64,000 nt of DNA, from positions 2,728,001 through 2,792,000 of the forward strand of contig CP107211.1 in assembly GCA_025757845.1 (NCBI GenBank). Direction: 5' to 3'. This stretch comes from Oscillospiraceae bacterium (GTDB taxonomy: Bacteria > Bacillota > Clostridia > Oscillospirales > Ruminococcaceae). Below, piece by piece: positions 38,570-52,915 of the stretch. The position numbers and the translations under genes are program-made. A model generated the notes under the pieces. It did not search any database. It saw nothing but the letters and a program-made list of their open reading frames with translations, and was not told the origin of the DNA. Within the stretch, counting starts at the first letter, position 1. The number at the start of each line of letters is the position of its first letter.

Positions 38570-39888
38570 CGCTGTTCCTCCTTCCGGATCTGCCGGGCGG
38601 TGCGCACCATGCACAGGCCGAAGCACAGCACCACAAAGGCTGCCATTTCCACGATCACCCGCTTGAGGCCGATCTGTTGCACAAAGGAGCCGGCCGCATC
38701 GTTGAACACCAGGTAGTTCTGGGTCTTATAGATGATATAGGAGGCATCCGTCACCCGCAGTGCCTGCTGGATCTGATCCATGGTGGTTTCCAGTTCCTGC
38801 AGCATGGCGTTCACCGTGGTCAGGCCCGCCGGGTCGCTCATGGTCTGTATTTGCTGCACCACATACTGGGTGGTGGTGATCACATCCTGATGGGAGGTCG
38901 CCTCCGCCAGGGCACCGTCGGCGTCGCTGGCCATGGTGTCCAGCGCCGTTTTGGTGCGGGACATATAGAACTCGCGGTTCTCGTCCAGCGTGGGGATCAT
39001 GACGATGGCGCTCATGCTCTCATCGTACAGGCCAATGCCCAGATTGTCGGAGTTGTAGTAGGTCATCTGCTCCTGATAGTCCAGCTGCTCGATCTGCAGC
39101 TTGTATTGCAGCATGGCCGTCAGGGAAGAAACATCCGCCGACAGGCCGCCACGCAGGATATAGGCCTGGATGCGCGGGATCTCGTAGTGGATCACGTTCT
39201 GGATCTGCTTGGACAGGCTCAGGAAGGTGTTGCCGGTGGTGGCGTCCTGATAGCTCTTGTTCTCGCTGACACGGGCCGTGAGGTAGCGGTCCAGCTGGTC
39301 GGCCCGCAGCGTCAGGCTCTTGAGGCGCAGATACGGCTCGGTGTCAAAGTAATCCGGCATGGTGCAGGAGAACACGCTCTGGTTCTCGCCGTAGTGCTCC
39401 ATGAAATAATCCTTGTAGCTGCCGCAGAAGATCCGGAGCAGCGTGGCTGCGGTCAGGTGCTGGCAGGGTTCTTCCAGCTGCAGGCTGATGCTGCAGCTGG
39501 TGGTGATGTAGTTTTCCGAGCTGCTCACGTTGGTCACATCGGTGGGTTCCACCGTAATGGCCTTGCGCAGCTGTTCCACCGTCATCTGACCTTCCAGTCC
39601 GGCGTTGTACAGGGTGCTCTGCAGCACCTCGTCGGAGGTCAGGTCGGTAGTCGTAAACCGGGTGCGGTTGGGGTTGAGCCCCTGCGATGCCTCGGAGTAG
39701 TTCAGGGTCATCTGGGCCGAGGCCACCCGGCTGCTGTCCTGATATTGTGCGGTGCACAGCAGTGCCGCGAGCAGGATGCACACCACGATCAACGGCACCC
39801 GCAGGCTCCAGAAGCGCAGCACAGCCTGTTTGAAGATCTGCTTGATCTTTGTCACCACGTCTCCGGGCCTCCTTTCAAGTTCGTTCAT
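38566..39888 (-). CDS. Second Wzz-like co-polymerase (polysaccharide chain-length protein)
   Basis: 440-aa protein with transmembrane helices near residues 30-50 (VPLIVVCILLAALLCTAQY) and 405-425 (VIVEMAAFVVLCFGLCMV). Between them is an extracytoplasmic region with coiled-coil segments (TVNAMLQELETTMDQIQQAL). The architecture is that of polysaccharide co-polymerases; no kinase domain is present. Length of the loop resembles that of the neighbouring GGDEF-fused protein, and the two genes are coupled by a TTGA overlap, so they may form a mixed oligomer. Confidence 0.75.
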   Translation of the reverse strand: MNELERRPGDVVTKIKQIFKQAVLRFWSLRVPLIVVCILLAALLCTAQYQDSSRVASAQMTLNYSEASQGLNPNRTRFTTTDLTSDEVLQSTLYNAGLEGQMTVEQLRKAITVEPTDVTNVSSSENYITTSCSISLQLEEPCQHLTAATLLRIFCGSYKDYFMEHYGENQSVFSCTMPDYFDTEPYLRLKSLTLRADQLDRYLTARVSENKSYQDATTGNTFLSLSKQIQNVIHYEIPRIQAYILRGGLSADVSSLTAMLQYKLQIEQLDYQEQMTYYNSDNLGIGLYDESMSAIVMIPTLDENREFYMSRTKTALDTMASDADGALAEATSHQDVITTTQYVVQQIQTMSDPAGLTTVNAMLQELETTMDQIQQALRVTDASYIIYKTQNYLVFNDAAGSFVQQIGLKRVIVEMAAFVVLCFGLCMVRTARQIRKEEQR

Positions 39889-39889
39889 C

Positions 39890-40801
39890 TCAGTACCAGT
39901 TCACATCCACCAGAACCAGCTCCGGCGGATTGTATACGCGGGGGATCTGGTTGGAGTCGCCCAGGCCGCAGCCCACGATGAGGGGTGCCCCGCTGTCCAG
40001 CTGGTACATGCCGCCCGCATACTCCGGGAACAGCCCCTCCTCTGCGGTGTACAGCCGCCCCAGCACCGGCAGGCGGATCAGGCCGCCGTGGGTGTGCCCG
40101 GCCAGCGCCAGGTCAAAGGGCGCATCCTGCATGTAGTCCACAAAGGCCATGGGCACATGGTTGATGCAGATGCGGAAGGTGTCGTACTGGCGGCTCAGGC
40201 TCTCCACACAGTCGCTGGCACCGTATTTGTAAAAGTCCTTCAGGGCACCTTCCAGCCCGATGAGCTCCACGTTGTTTTCCCCGATCTGGATGGTGCGGGT
40301 CTCATTGCGCAGCAGCTGCACCCCGGCCTCCGAAAATTTTTCGGCCAGCTGGTCATCCACCCCGCCGTAGATCATCTCGCTTTCGTGGTTGCCCAGCACC
40401 CCGTACAGCGGGGCCACATCGGCAAGGCTGCGGCACAGCGAAAGCATATTCTCATACTCCGGGTTCGGGAAGGTGACAAGGTCACCGCCCAGCAGGATCA
40501 GGTCCGGGTCCAGCTCCTGCACAGTCTGGATCAGCTCCTCGTTGTGCTCGCCGTATTCCCGCAGGTGCAGGTCCGACAAAAACAGGACCCGCAGCTTTTC
40601 CGACACATGGCTGGAGGTCACCCGGTAAAAGGTCACCTGAAAATGACCATTCGTATAATCCGTGTACAGTTTCAGTCCGGCAGCTGCCACGCCGCACAGC
40701 AGCACAAAAGCCGCCAGCAGCTGCAGCAGCCGGTTCTGCCACCATCGGCGGCGTGCGCCGTCCGGCGGGGGCGTTCGTTTTATTCTTGCATGTTGCGCCA
40801 T
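39890..40801 (-). CDS. Membrane-anchored metallophosphoesterase
   Basis: 303-aa calcineurin-like phosphoesterase with an N-terminal helix (LLQLLAAFVLLCGVAAAGL) near residue 28-46 and the enzyme outside. Five metal motifs are present in order: FLSDLHL, LGGDLVT, GNHES, NHVP and GHTHGG. The layout is like YkuE/YaeI-type enzymes that act on lipids or lipid-linked phosphates. Its place inside the exopolysaccharide operon, one base from the co-polymerase start, suggests it acts on the undecaprenyl carrier or on chain release. Substrate is unproven. Confidence 0.86.
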   Translation of the reverse strand: MAQHARIKRTPPPDGARRRWWQNRLLQLLAAFVLLCGVAAAGLKLYTDYTNGHFQVTFYRVTSSHVSEKLRVLFLSDLHLREYGEHNEELIQTVQELDPDLILLGGDLVTFPNPEYENMLSLCRSLADVAPLYGVLGNHESEMIYGGVDDQLAEKFSEAGVQLLRNETRTIQIGENNVELIGLEGALKDFYKYGASDCVESLSRQYDTFRICINHVPMAFVDYMQDAPFDLALAGHTHGGLIRLPVLGRLYTAEEGLFPEYAGGMYQLDSGAPLIVGCGLGDSNQIPRVYNPPELVLVDVNWY

Positions 40802-40828
40802 GCTCTTCTGCCTTTCCTCGTCAATGGG

Positions 40829-41803
40829 TCAATGATTCATCACCCGCCGGAACAGCTCCGGCGAGAGGGCAAACAGCGCTGCCTTGGCCCGGCGGCGGGG
40901 CGTGCAGGCAAACTGCAGCATCCGCAGCCGCTGCGGGCGGTAGCCCGGCAGGGTCCTGCAATCGAACCGCGCCGCGCAGTCCAGATACTTCCAGCACAGG
41001 TCATCCTGCAGGCGGCGGCGCAGCGCCCGCGGGGTCACCGTACGGTAGATCTCCGCCAGACTGTCGTAGATGCGCAGCCGGTCCTGAACACGGCGGGTGC
41101 TCAACCCTTCCGCGTGCGTGATGGAACCGGCGCGGCAGTTATCGTAATAGTAGATCTCCTGCCCGGTCAGCATCACCCGCTGCGCCTGCAGCAGCACCCG
41201 GGGCGTGAACTCCTCGTCCTCGTGCAGGATGCCCTTGCAGAACTGCAGGCCGTTTGTCCGCAAAAAATCGGTGCGGTACAGATGCCGCCCCACTTCCACC
41301 CGCAGGCCGCCGGTCTGCAGGCACTTTAAAAGATACTCCTTACCGGTGTAAACTGTGTGAAAGGTGAAGTTTTCTTCCACCGCTTCTTCCCAGCGGGTCA
41401 TCACCGGTTCCTCACGCAGGAAATGCGCCTTGCCGATGACCACATCGGCCCGGTCCTGCAGCGCCATCTGCAGCAGGCCGGGGCAAACGTTCTCTGTCAG
41501 CCAGTCGTCACCGTCCATGAACAGGATATACTCGCCCTGTGCATGGCACAGCCCGTAATTGCGGGCGTCCGACAGGCCGCCGTTGGGCTTATGGATCACT
41601 GTGACCCGGCTGTCCTCCGCCGCCAGTGCGTCGCACACCGCGCCGCTGTCATCGGTGCTGCCGTCATCCACGATGAGCACTTCCAGCGGCACATCCGGCT
41701 GCGCCAGCACCGAGCGGACACAGCGCTCCACATAGTCCCGGATGTTGTACACCGGGATCACGACCGAGAGCAGGCCCTCGCACATCGCTTCTTCATTCCG
41801 CAT
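40829..41803 (-). CDS. Family 2 glycosyltransferase
   Basis: 324-aa enzyme; ATG 41803 (MRNEEAMCEGLLSVVIPVYNIRDYVERC) with GGAGG upstream, inside the 3' end of the flippase gene. Motifs VDDGSTDDSG and the DxD-type LFMDGDDWL are intact, as is NGGLSDARNYGL. The C-terminus is basic and may contact the membrane (TPRRRAKAALFAL). It adds one sugar of the repeat unit; specificity cannot be read from sequence. Confidence 0.91.
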   Translation of the reverse strand: MRNEEAMCEGLLSVVIPVYNIRDYVERCVRSVLAQPDVPLEVLIVDDGSTDDSGAVCDALAAEDSRVTVIHKPNGGLSDARNYGLCHAQGEYILFMDGDDWLTENVCPGLLQMALQDRADVVIGKAHFLREEPVMTRWEEAVEENFTFHTVYTGKEYLLKCLQTGGLRVEVGRHLYRTDFLRTNGLQFCKGILHEDEEFTPRVLLQAQRVMLTGQEIYYYDNCRAGSITHAEGLSTRRVQDRLRIYDSLAEIYRTVTPRALRRRLQDDLCWKYLDCAARFDCRTLPGYRPQRLRMLQFACTPRRRAKAALFALSPELFRRVMNH

Positions 41804-43373
41804 CGTGTTTTTCCTCCGTCGCTCCTTTTTTGATCGTAAGCGTGTGCAGCAGCCCGCGCAGGGTGTCCACATTGCGCCAGTCCAGCACCGCGTTCACCAC
41901 AAGGAACAGCGGCAGCACCCACAGCCCGAACAACGCCCCCTTCAGGCACACCATCAGGTAGCCGCCGCCATAGCAGCGGTCAAATCCCAGCAGGTACAGC
42001 AGCACAACGCAGAGCAGCCCGTTGACGCCCAGCCGCACAAAATCGCCCACCGGCGACTCTCCCAGCACTTTGGTCCGGGTAAAAAGGATCAACGCCGTAT
42101 AGCGGTACAGGTGCGCCGCCAGTGTGCCGAACAGGCAGCCCGCGATGCCGAACCGCAGCACCGACATCACCGACACCAGCAGGTTGATGCCCATCTCGAT
42201 CAGGGCCTGCTGCCGGGTCTCTTCAAAGCGGCCGCTGATGTTCAGCAGCATCCCCAACGGCTGCTTGGCGCTGGACAGCAGCTCCACCGCCGTAAACAGT
42301 ACCAGCAGGCGGGTGTCAAGGTACTCGGCATCGGTCACACCGGACGTATACAGCGCGATGATGGGCATCAGGAACACAGCCACGGTCGTGAACAGTGCAA
42401 AGGCCGCGGAAAGGTAAAGGGCATCGTACAGCCGGTACAGCCGCTTGAACTTTTCCGGCTCCACATAGAACAGCTGCCCCAGCCGAAAACTGATGCTGTT
42501 GACGATCGAGTAGAACAGCTTTTCGATGTTGGAGAAAAACAGCATATAAATGGTGTACACACTGGCCGACGCCAGACCGCACAGGCTGGAGATCAGGATC
42601 GTGTCGGTGTTGTTGAACACGATGCCCGTGAGCTGATGCACCAGCACCGAGCCGCGCTGGGCCAGCGCCTCCAGATTGGGGGTGTCGTGCGCGTTGAGCC
42701 ACGGATAGTTTTTGCGCATATAGGCCGTAAGCACCAGCACCTGGAGCACCGAAGGCACGCAGTAGGTCACCTGCACCAACAGGATGCTGCGGGTAAACAG
42801 CAGCGCCAGCATGCGCAGCAGGTTGCCCGCCGCCATGGTGGCCGTGGTGATGTAGGTGATCACATAGTTTTTGCCTTCCACTTCCATAAAGGAGCGGTAT
42901 TTGCCCTGCACCAGATAGCTCACGATGCCCGGGATGCCGTAGAACACCACGATCAGGCTCACGGTGCCGTAGGACAGCACTGTGTTGATGCACAGGGGGT
43001 ACAGCAGCGCAAACACCACCGTGACCAGCAGATACACGATACCGGTGCGGCGGTAATAGTGATGCGTGGCCGAAAAAATGCCGTTGATGGCTTTCCGGTC
43101 GCCCACGGCCACCGGAAGGTAATAGGCCTGCTGCGAGGCCAGGCCCACGCCCGCTTCCAGCAGAGTCAGACAGGAAAAGATCTGCTTGATGGTGCTGTCC
43201 AGACCGTTGAGCTCCGAACCGAAGCTGGTGAGGTACAGCCGCGGCAGCAGCAGGCCGAACAGGATCACCGACAGGTTGTACAACAGCGACGAGCACATGT
43301 TGTGCAGCACCCGGCGGCGGCTTTCGGCCGCGGTCAGGACCGGCCCGACCGGGTTCTGTTCTTCCTTTATCAT
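41793..43373 (-). CDS. Wzx-like polysaccharide flippase
   Basis: 526-aa MATE/MVF-type membrane protein with about 12-14 helices (for example LYNLSVILFGLLLPRLYL, FYGIPGIVSYLVQGKYRSFM). It would turn lipid-linked repeat units across the membrane for the Wzy-like polymerase. The start ATG overlaps the preceding glycosyltransferase stop (ATGA). No other flippase is in the window. Confidence 0.88.
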   Translation of the reverse strand: MIKEEQNPVGPVLTAAESRRRVLHNMCSSLLYNLSVILFGLLLPRLYLTSFGSELNGLDSTIKQIFSCLTLLEAGVGLASQQAYYLPVAVGDRKAINGIFSATHHYYRRTGIVYLLVTVVFALLYPLCINTVLSYGTVSLIVVFYGIPGIVSYLVQGKYRSFMEVEGKNYVITYITTATMAAGNLLRMLALLFTRSILLVQVTYCVPSVLQVLVLTAYMRKNYPWLNAHDTPNLEALAQRGSVLVHQLTGIVFNNTDTILISSLCGLASASVYTIYMLFFSNIEKLFYSIVNSISFRLGQLFYVEPEKFKRLYRLYDALYLSAAFALFTTVAVFLMPIIALYTSGVTDAEYLDTRLLVLFTAVELLSSAKQPLGMLLNISGRFEETRQQALIEMGINLLVSVMSVLRFGIAGCLFGTLAAHLYRYTALILFTRTKVLGESPVGDFVRLGVNGLLCVVLLYLLGFDRCYGGGYLMVCLKGALFGLWVLPLFLVVNAVLDWRNVDTLRGLLHTLTIKKGATEEKHDAE

Positions 43374-44539
43374 GCTGCGCCTCCCTGGGCGGCTGCGGCC
43401 TTGCGGTGTGCCTTGGCCTGCGAAGGTATCTCCTTGAGCGGGTCACCGATCACATGGTGATACACTTCCTCGTACCGATCCAGCATGACATCATAATCAA
43501 AGTTGGTGCGCACATAGTCCACCTGTGCCTCGCGCTGTTCCGGCGTGAGGGGCCGGGCGGTGTCCCGCTCCAGCGCCCGGGCCAGACTGTCGGTGTCCTC
43601 GGTGCGGAACGCGGTGCCGTAGTCGGCGGTCACCGTGGTGTTCTCCGGGATGTCGCTCACGAGGCACTTCACCCCCAGCGACAGTGCCTCCAGCAGCGAA
43701 AGCGAAAGGCCCTCGGTGTGGCTGGGCAGCACGAACAGGGCGCAGTTGCTGTACAGCTCCAGCAGCGCGTCGCCCACCACATAGCCCGTCGTGATGATGT
43801 TGGGGTTGCCCGCGATCTTCTCCCGCACCGTGGTGCAGTACTCGGTCTCCGCAAAGGGGCCGGCCAGCACCAGTTTTTTGTCCGTGTGGGCTTTCAGATA
43901 GCCCTCCACCAGGTCCAGCGGGCCCTTTTCCGGCGAGATGCGGCCCACATACAGAATGTAGCTCCCGGCTTCCAGCCCGTATTTTTCGCGAATCAGGTTG
44001 CAGGGCAGCGGCTGGCGCATCTGCACCGCATTGGGGATGAGGATGGCGGTACGATCGTACTTCTCCTGAAAATAGTTCCACTCGCTCTCCGACAGCACCA
44101 CCAGATCATCCGCATACTTTGCGGCCACCCGCTCGCCCAGCCTCAGGTAGGCGCTGGCAAAGCCGCCCCACTTGTCCACCTTCCAGTTCAGCCCGTGCAC
44201 GGTGCACACCGTGTGCTTGCCGAACAGCTTGGCGATCACCAGCGGCACCGATGGGCCGATGGCGTGGTAGTGGATCACATCGTAGTCCCGCGTCAGGGCG
44301 TCAAAGGTGGCCAGGAACGAATAGACCATGGCATTCAGCGACGCCTTCTGAAGGGTAAAGATGCGGCGGGCCTGCACGCCCTCGGTCGTGTAAACATTGT
44401 GCCCCTTCTGCAGGCCGCGGTTGTACACCGTGACCTCATAACCGCGCCGGACCAGGCTGGTTGCCAGCCCGCCGACCATGACTTCCACACCACCCGAACG
44501 GGACGGGAAGTCCTTGTGCCCGATCATTGCCACCTTCAT
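43370..44539 (-). CDS. Family 4 glycosyltransferase, first gene of the exopolysaccharide operon
   Basis: 389-aa GT-B enzyme; ATG 44539 (MKVAMIGHKDFPSRSGGVEVMVGGLA) behind GGGAG. The acceptor domain has the GGVE loop; the donor domain has YVGRISPEKGPLDL and the EX7E motif HTEGLSLSLLEALSLG. The N-terminus resembles rhamnosyl/WcaI-type transferases that act early on lipid carriers. A consensus promoter about 80 bases upstream drives the ten-gene operon. No initiating phosphoglycosyl transferase is present in the window, so that step is encoded elsewhere. Confidence 0.9.
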   Translation of the reverse strand: MKVAMIGHKDFPSRSGGVEVMVGGLATSLVRRGYEVTVYNRGLQKGHNVYTTEGVQARRIFTLQKASLNAMVYSFLATFDALTRDYDVIHYHAIGPSVPLVIAKLFGKHTVCTVHGLNWKVDKWGGFASAYLRLGERVAAKYADDLVVLSESEWNYFQEKYDRTAILIPNAVQMRQPLPCNLIREKYGLEAGSYILYVGRISPEKGPLDLVEGYLKAHTDKKLVLAGPFAETEYCTTVREKIAGNPNIITTGYVVGDALLELYSNCALFVLPSHTEGLSLSLLEALSLGVKCLVSDIPENTTVTADYGTAFRTEDTDSLARALERDTARPLTPEQREAQVDYVRTNFDYDVMLDRYEEVYHHVIGDPLKEIPSQAKAHRKAAAAQGGAA

Positions 44540-44616
44540 ACCAAAATCTCCCTTTCCGTGACAGCGTTTGCTGCCGTTCTGCCGGTCGTGGCTGGCCGGC
44601 TTCTGTGTGCAACTCA

Positions 44617-44645
44617 ATTGTAACATAACCGCAACACCTGTGCAA
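44617..44645 (-). promoter_or_regulatory. Sigma-A promoter of the exopolysaccharide operon
   Basis: On the minus strand TTGCAC (44645-44640), a 17-base spacer and TACAAT (44622-44617) form a good promoter 78 bases upstream of the first glycosyltransferase. The leader contains a CCGGCCAGCCACGACCGGC inverted repeat. Confidence 0.8.
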
Positions 44646-44765
44646 TGTTTCCGTGCATTGTTTTTGGCAAAAATCCCCGCAGAGCCTGCATTTTTCTCCA
44701 TTGACCGGGCCGTACCTGCGCCAAATGTTTAACAAAGTTTAAGGCGTTCCGTGCCCCCAAATTGA

Positions 44766-44795
44766 TTGACATACTTTTCACAGGTATGCTAAACT
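44766..44795 (+). promoter_or_regulatory. Probable promoter of the flavoprotein gene
   Basis: TTGACA (44766-44771), an 18-base spacer and TAAACT (44790-44795) precede the start at 44883 by 87 bases. The 44,540-44,882 spacer holds the two divergent promoters and no gene. Confidence 0.65.
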
Positions 44796-44882
44796 GTTTT
44801 TGTTGGTTCTGTGCAGATTTTTCCACAGAGCAGGGCCAAAAATCACAAAGAGACACAAGAAGAGAAAGAGAAGGAAACCACT

Positions 44883-46934
44883 ATGAACAAGATCTCCCGC
44901 AAAGGCTTTCTGAAGATCGCCGCTGCCGCCGCCATGAGCGGTGTCACCGCCGGTGCTCTGGCTGCCTGCAATGCAGCCTCCGGCTCCACCTCCACCGCTG
45001 CTTCCGGCAGCGCTGCCGCTTCCGGTGCAACCGGCACCTACATTCCCGGCACCTATGAGGGCACTGCCGAGGGCATTTCCTCCACCGTCAAGGTCACCAT
45101 GACCTTCTCCGACAGCGCCGTGACCGACGTGGTCGTGGACACCTCCGGCGAGACCGCTTCCATCGGTGCTGCTGCTGCCGACGAGCTGCGCGATCAGCTG
45201 CTGGCTGCCGGTTCTGCCGAGATCGACGGCGTGTCCGGCTCCACTATCACCTCCGAGGCCGTCATGAAGGCTGCCAAGAGCTGCTATGCACAGGCCAAGG
45301 GCGAGGCCGTTGTGTCCTCCGTTCAGCTGCCCACCGGCGATGAGAACGACTGGCTGGGCACCGAGCCCGACATCGACGAGGCTGCCATCACCGAGACGGT
45401 GGACACCGACATCCTCATCGTGGGCGCCGGCAACGGCGGCATGTTTGCCGCTGCCTATGCAGCCGCCAACGGCCTGAACTTCCGCATCATCGAGCAGAAC
45501 GGCAACGTGCAGGACACCCGCCACTGGTACGGTGCCATCGACTCCGCCGCCGCCAAGGCTGCCGGTGAGGAGCCCTTCGACCGCGCCAAGCTGCTGAGCG
45601 AGATCTCCCGCTACGCTTCCGGCAAGTGCGACCAGCGCGTTGTCAAGACCTGGATCAACGAGTCTGCCGCTATGCACGACTTCATGCGCAGCATTCTGGA
45701 AGATAAATACGGCTGGGTCTGCGACTTTACCTCCGGCAGCGAGGCTGCATGGCCCGCAGAGAACGCTGAGCACAACACCGACTACCTGTTCCCCGTAGAG
45801 GAGCACAACTACATGGCCAGCGAGCGGGAATCCGGTCTGGCCCGCAACGAGCTGCTGCTGCAGTACATCCAGGAGCTGGGCTACGGCGTAGACTTCAAGA
45901 CCAGCCTGGCTAAGCTGGAAAAGAACAGCGAGGGCCGCATCACCGGCATCATCGCCCAGAACATGGATGACGACCACTTCATCCGCTACAACGCAGCCAA
46001 GGGCGTTCTGCTGGCCTGCGGCGGCTACGCCGGCAACCCGTACATGATGCAGCAGCTGGATCCTCTGGGCACCAGCGTCACCACCGCCTGCTCCTACTCC
46101 CCTGCCGACAAGGGCTACGGCATCCGTGCCGCTGTGTGGGCTGGTGCTAACCTGGACAAGGAAGCTGCTCCCATGCTGTTTGACCGCGGCATCGTGGCTC
46201 CCGGTGTGGATGCCGGCTATGTGGACAGCGACAGTGCCTTTGGCGGCAAGGCCTTCCCCGGCGAGATCCGCCAGTTCAACCCCGGCACCCAGCCCTTCCT
46301 GAAGGTGAACCGCAACGGCGAGCGTTTTGCCAACGAGAGCTGCCCCTACAACGACATCGTTTACGCTGCTGCACACCAGCCGGGCCGTGTCTACGCTCAG
46401 ATCAGTGACGCCAATATGCTGGAGGACGCAAAGCGTTTCCACACCATCGGCTGCTCTGCCGGTACCCGCAAAAACACTATGGAGGGTCTGGAAAAGACCT
46501 TTGCAAGTGCTGAGGAAAAGGGCTGCTTCTTCCGTGCTGATACCATTGAGGAGCTGGCCGACAAGATGGGCTTTACCGGCGATGCCAAGGACACCTTCCT
46601 GGCTACCGTGGAGCGCTATAACGAGCTGTACGACAAGCAGAACGACGAGGACTTCGGCAAGCCTGCTTACCGCCTGAGCGCCATCCGCACCGCTCCCTTC
46701 TACGGCTATTGGCTGGGTGCCTCTCTGCTGACCACCGAGCAGGGCATTGCCATCAACGAAAAGGGCCAGGCCCTGGACACCAACAACCAGCCCATGGCAG
46801 GCCTCTACATCACCGGTGATATGTCCGGCAGCTTCTTCGCCAACAACTATCCCTGCCTGATGGCCGGTGTTGCCATGGGCCGCACCCTGACCTTCGCCAT
46901 GAAGGCCATCAAGCAGATGGCCGGTCTGGAATAA
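44883..46934 (+). CDS. Exported FMN/FAD flavoprotein reductase (fumarate/urocanate reductase-like)
   Basis: 683-aa lipoprotein-type reductase; ATG 44883 (MNKISRKGFLKIAAAAAM) behind AAGGAA. The signal peptide ends in the lipobox LAAC29, with an RK pair rather than RR. An FMN-binding domain (residues about 50-135) carries IDGVSGSTITS, where Thr121 would take covalent FMN. The FAD domain starts DILIVGAGNGGMFAAAYAAANG, and the active-site region includes ERFANESCPYND. The layout matches UrdA-like extracellular reductases that use an organic electron acceptor. Substrate unknown: fumarate, urocanate or a related enoate are options. Single-gene unit with its own terminator. Confidence 0.85.
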   Translation: MNKISRKGFLKIAAAAAMSGVTAGALAACNAASGSTSTAASGSAAASGATGTYIPGTYEGTAEGISSTVKVTMTFSDSAVTDVVVDTSGETASIGAAAADELRDQLLAAGSAEIDGVSGSTITSEAVMKAAKSCYAQAKGEAVVSSVQLPTGDENDWLGTEPDIDEAAITETVDTDILIVGAGNGGMFAAAYAAANGLNFRIIEQNGNVQDTRHWYGAIDSAAAKAAGEEPFDRAKLLSEISRYASGKCDQRVVKTWINESAAMHDFMRSILEDKYGWVCDFTSGSEAAWPAENAEHNTDYLFPVEEHNYMASERESGLARNELLLQYIQELGYGVDFKTSLAKLEKNSEGRITGIIAQNMDDDHFIRYNAAKGVLLACGGYAGNPYMMQQLDPLGTSVTTACSYSPADKGYGIRAAVWAGANLDKEAAPMLFDRGIVAPGVDAGYVDSDSAFGGKAFPGEIRQFNPGTQPFLKVNRNGERFANESCPYNDIVYAAAHQPGRVYAQISDANMLEDAKRFHTIGCSAGTRKNTMEGLEKTFASAEEKGCFFRADTIEELADKMGFTGDAKDTFLATVERYNELYDKQNDEDFGKPAYRLSAIRTAPFYGYWLGASLLTTEQGIAINEKGQALDTNNQPMAGLYITGDMSGSFFANNYPCLMAGVAMGRTLTFAMKAIKQMAGLE

Positions 46935-46968
46935 GCAGGCTCTCTTCTTTTTCTTCTCATACAGAAAG

Positions 46969-47012
46969 GCGGCCCCGTCACGTTGCATCCACAACGCGGC
47001 GGGGCCGCTTTT
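46969..47012. terminator. Terminator between the flavoprotein and DUF1287 genes
   Basis: GCGGCCCCG and CGGGGCCGC pair, around a loop that itself contains CGTTG/CAACG. A TTTT run follows on the plus strand. It ends the two convergent genes. Confidence 0.85.
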
Positions 47013-47018
47013 GGCGTA

Positions 47019-47693
47019 TTATTCCGAGATCCGGCAATGGCCCACGATGTCGGTGCGTTTCTCCAGAATGTCCTGCTCATAGGCGCTCTGCCAGGGACTG
47101 TTGTGATGGATCACATAGGGCACGCCGTCCCGGTTCCTCCGGTCCGAAACGATCCCGATATGCTTCTCAAAAATCACAAGATCCCCGCCCTGCCATTCCT
47201 CGGTCCTGGACACATCCGTGGTCAGTGCAGCCGCATGATGCGCAAAAAACACTTTCAGATTTCTCACCCGGCGAAAATCAATGTTGGCATCCGGCTGCCG
47301 GATATCGTACCACTGCGGATGCTCCCGGATATCGGCGTCCACCAGCGCCTGCAGATCATATCCGGCATTTTTCAGCGCAAAAGCCACCACATCGGTACAC
47401 ACGCCATAGCCATCGTCCGGATATCCGGTCTGATAATAACGGCTCTTGTATTTTGGACGGGTATCCACATAGGCCAGCGCATTGTCGAGCATATCTGTCT
47501 GGTCATCCACACCATCGCCGTCTGCATCCACCGTGCTGTAAAAATCCGGAATCTGCCCCACATATTGGTCTTGTGGGCGGACTGTAGAAGTGTGCTGATA
47601 ACGCATCAGCAGAACGAGCAGCACGCCACACAGAAGTATCGCGCCCTCCGCAAGCGAAACACAAAGCATCCGTTTCCTTTCCAATTTATTCAT
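47019..47693 (-). CDS. DUF1287-family exported protein
   Basis: 224-aa protein with an N-terminal membrane helix (LAEGAILLCGVLLVLLM) at residues 14-30. The extracellular domain begins with an Asp-rich, Ca-binding-like loop (DADGDGVDDQTDML) and carries GVCTDVVAFALKNAG, HIGIVSDRRN and VIHHNSP, the DUF1287 arrangement. The Cys-His pattern resembles NlpC/P60-type papain folds, so a wall-related hydrolase or amidase role is possible. It is single, facing the 5S gene's terminator. Confidence 0.8.
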   Translation of the reverse strand: MNKLERKRMLCVSLAEGAILLCGVLLVLLMRYQHTSTVRPQDQYVGQIPDFYSTVDADGDGVDDQTDMLDNALAYVDTRPKYKSRYYQTGYPDDGYGVCTDVVAFALKNAGYDLQALVDADIREHPQWYDIRQPDANIDFRRVRNLKVFFAHHAAALTTDVSRTEEWQGGDLVIFEKHIGIVSDRRNRDGVPYVIHHNSPWQSAYEQDILEKRTDIVGHCRISE

Positions 47694-47817
47694 ACGCCAC
47701 CCATCCTGCCTTTCCCGTCTATCACACTCTCAATGTATGCCGATGCGATCGTTCTGTCAAGCATCCCGCCCGCAGCACTTTCCACAAAGAATTTCTCCGT
47801 TATTCTACAGACGCAAC

Positions 47818-47846
47818 AAAAAAGCCCTGAGATTTCTCTCAGAGCT
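47818..47846 (-). terminator. Terminator of the rRNA operon
   Basis: On the minus strand AGCTCTGAGA and TCTCAGGGCT form a 9-10-bp stem with a small loop followed by TTTTTT, 12 bases past the 5S 3' end. Confidence 0.85.
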
Positions 47847-47857
47847 TTCTGTTCAAG

Positions 47858-47971
<114 letters not shown>

Positions 47972-48030
47972 CCGATTTGACTGAATCAGTATAGCACATT
48001 TCTGTGCTCCTGTCCAGTATTTCTTAGAAG

Positions 48031-52881
<4,851 letters not shown>

Positions 52882-52915
52882 TGTGCGCCTCAGCCTTGCG
52901 GCTGACGACTTGATT

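Noticed and set aside
37091..38716. 541-codon plus-strand open frame
   Set aside because: Antisense shadow of the co-polymerase gene; no recognisable domain or binding site.
44778..46994. 738-codon minus-strand open frame
   Set aside because: Antisense shadow of the exported flavoprotein; Gly/Ala/Val/His composition with no signal or domain.
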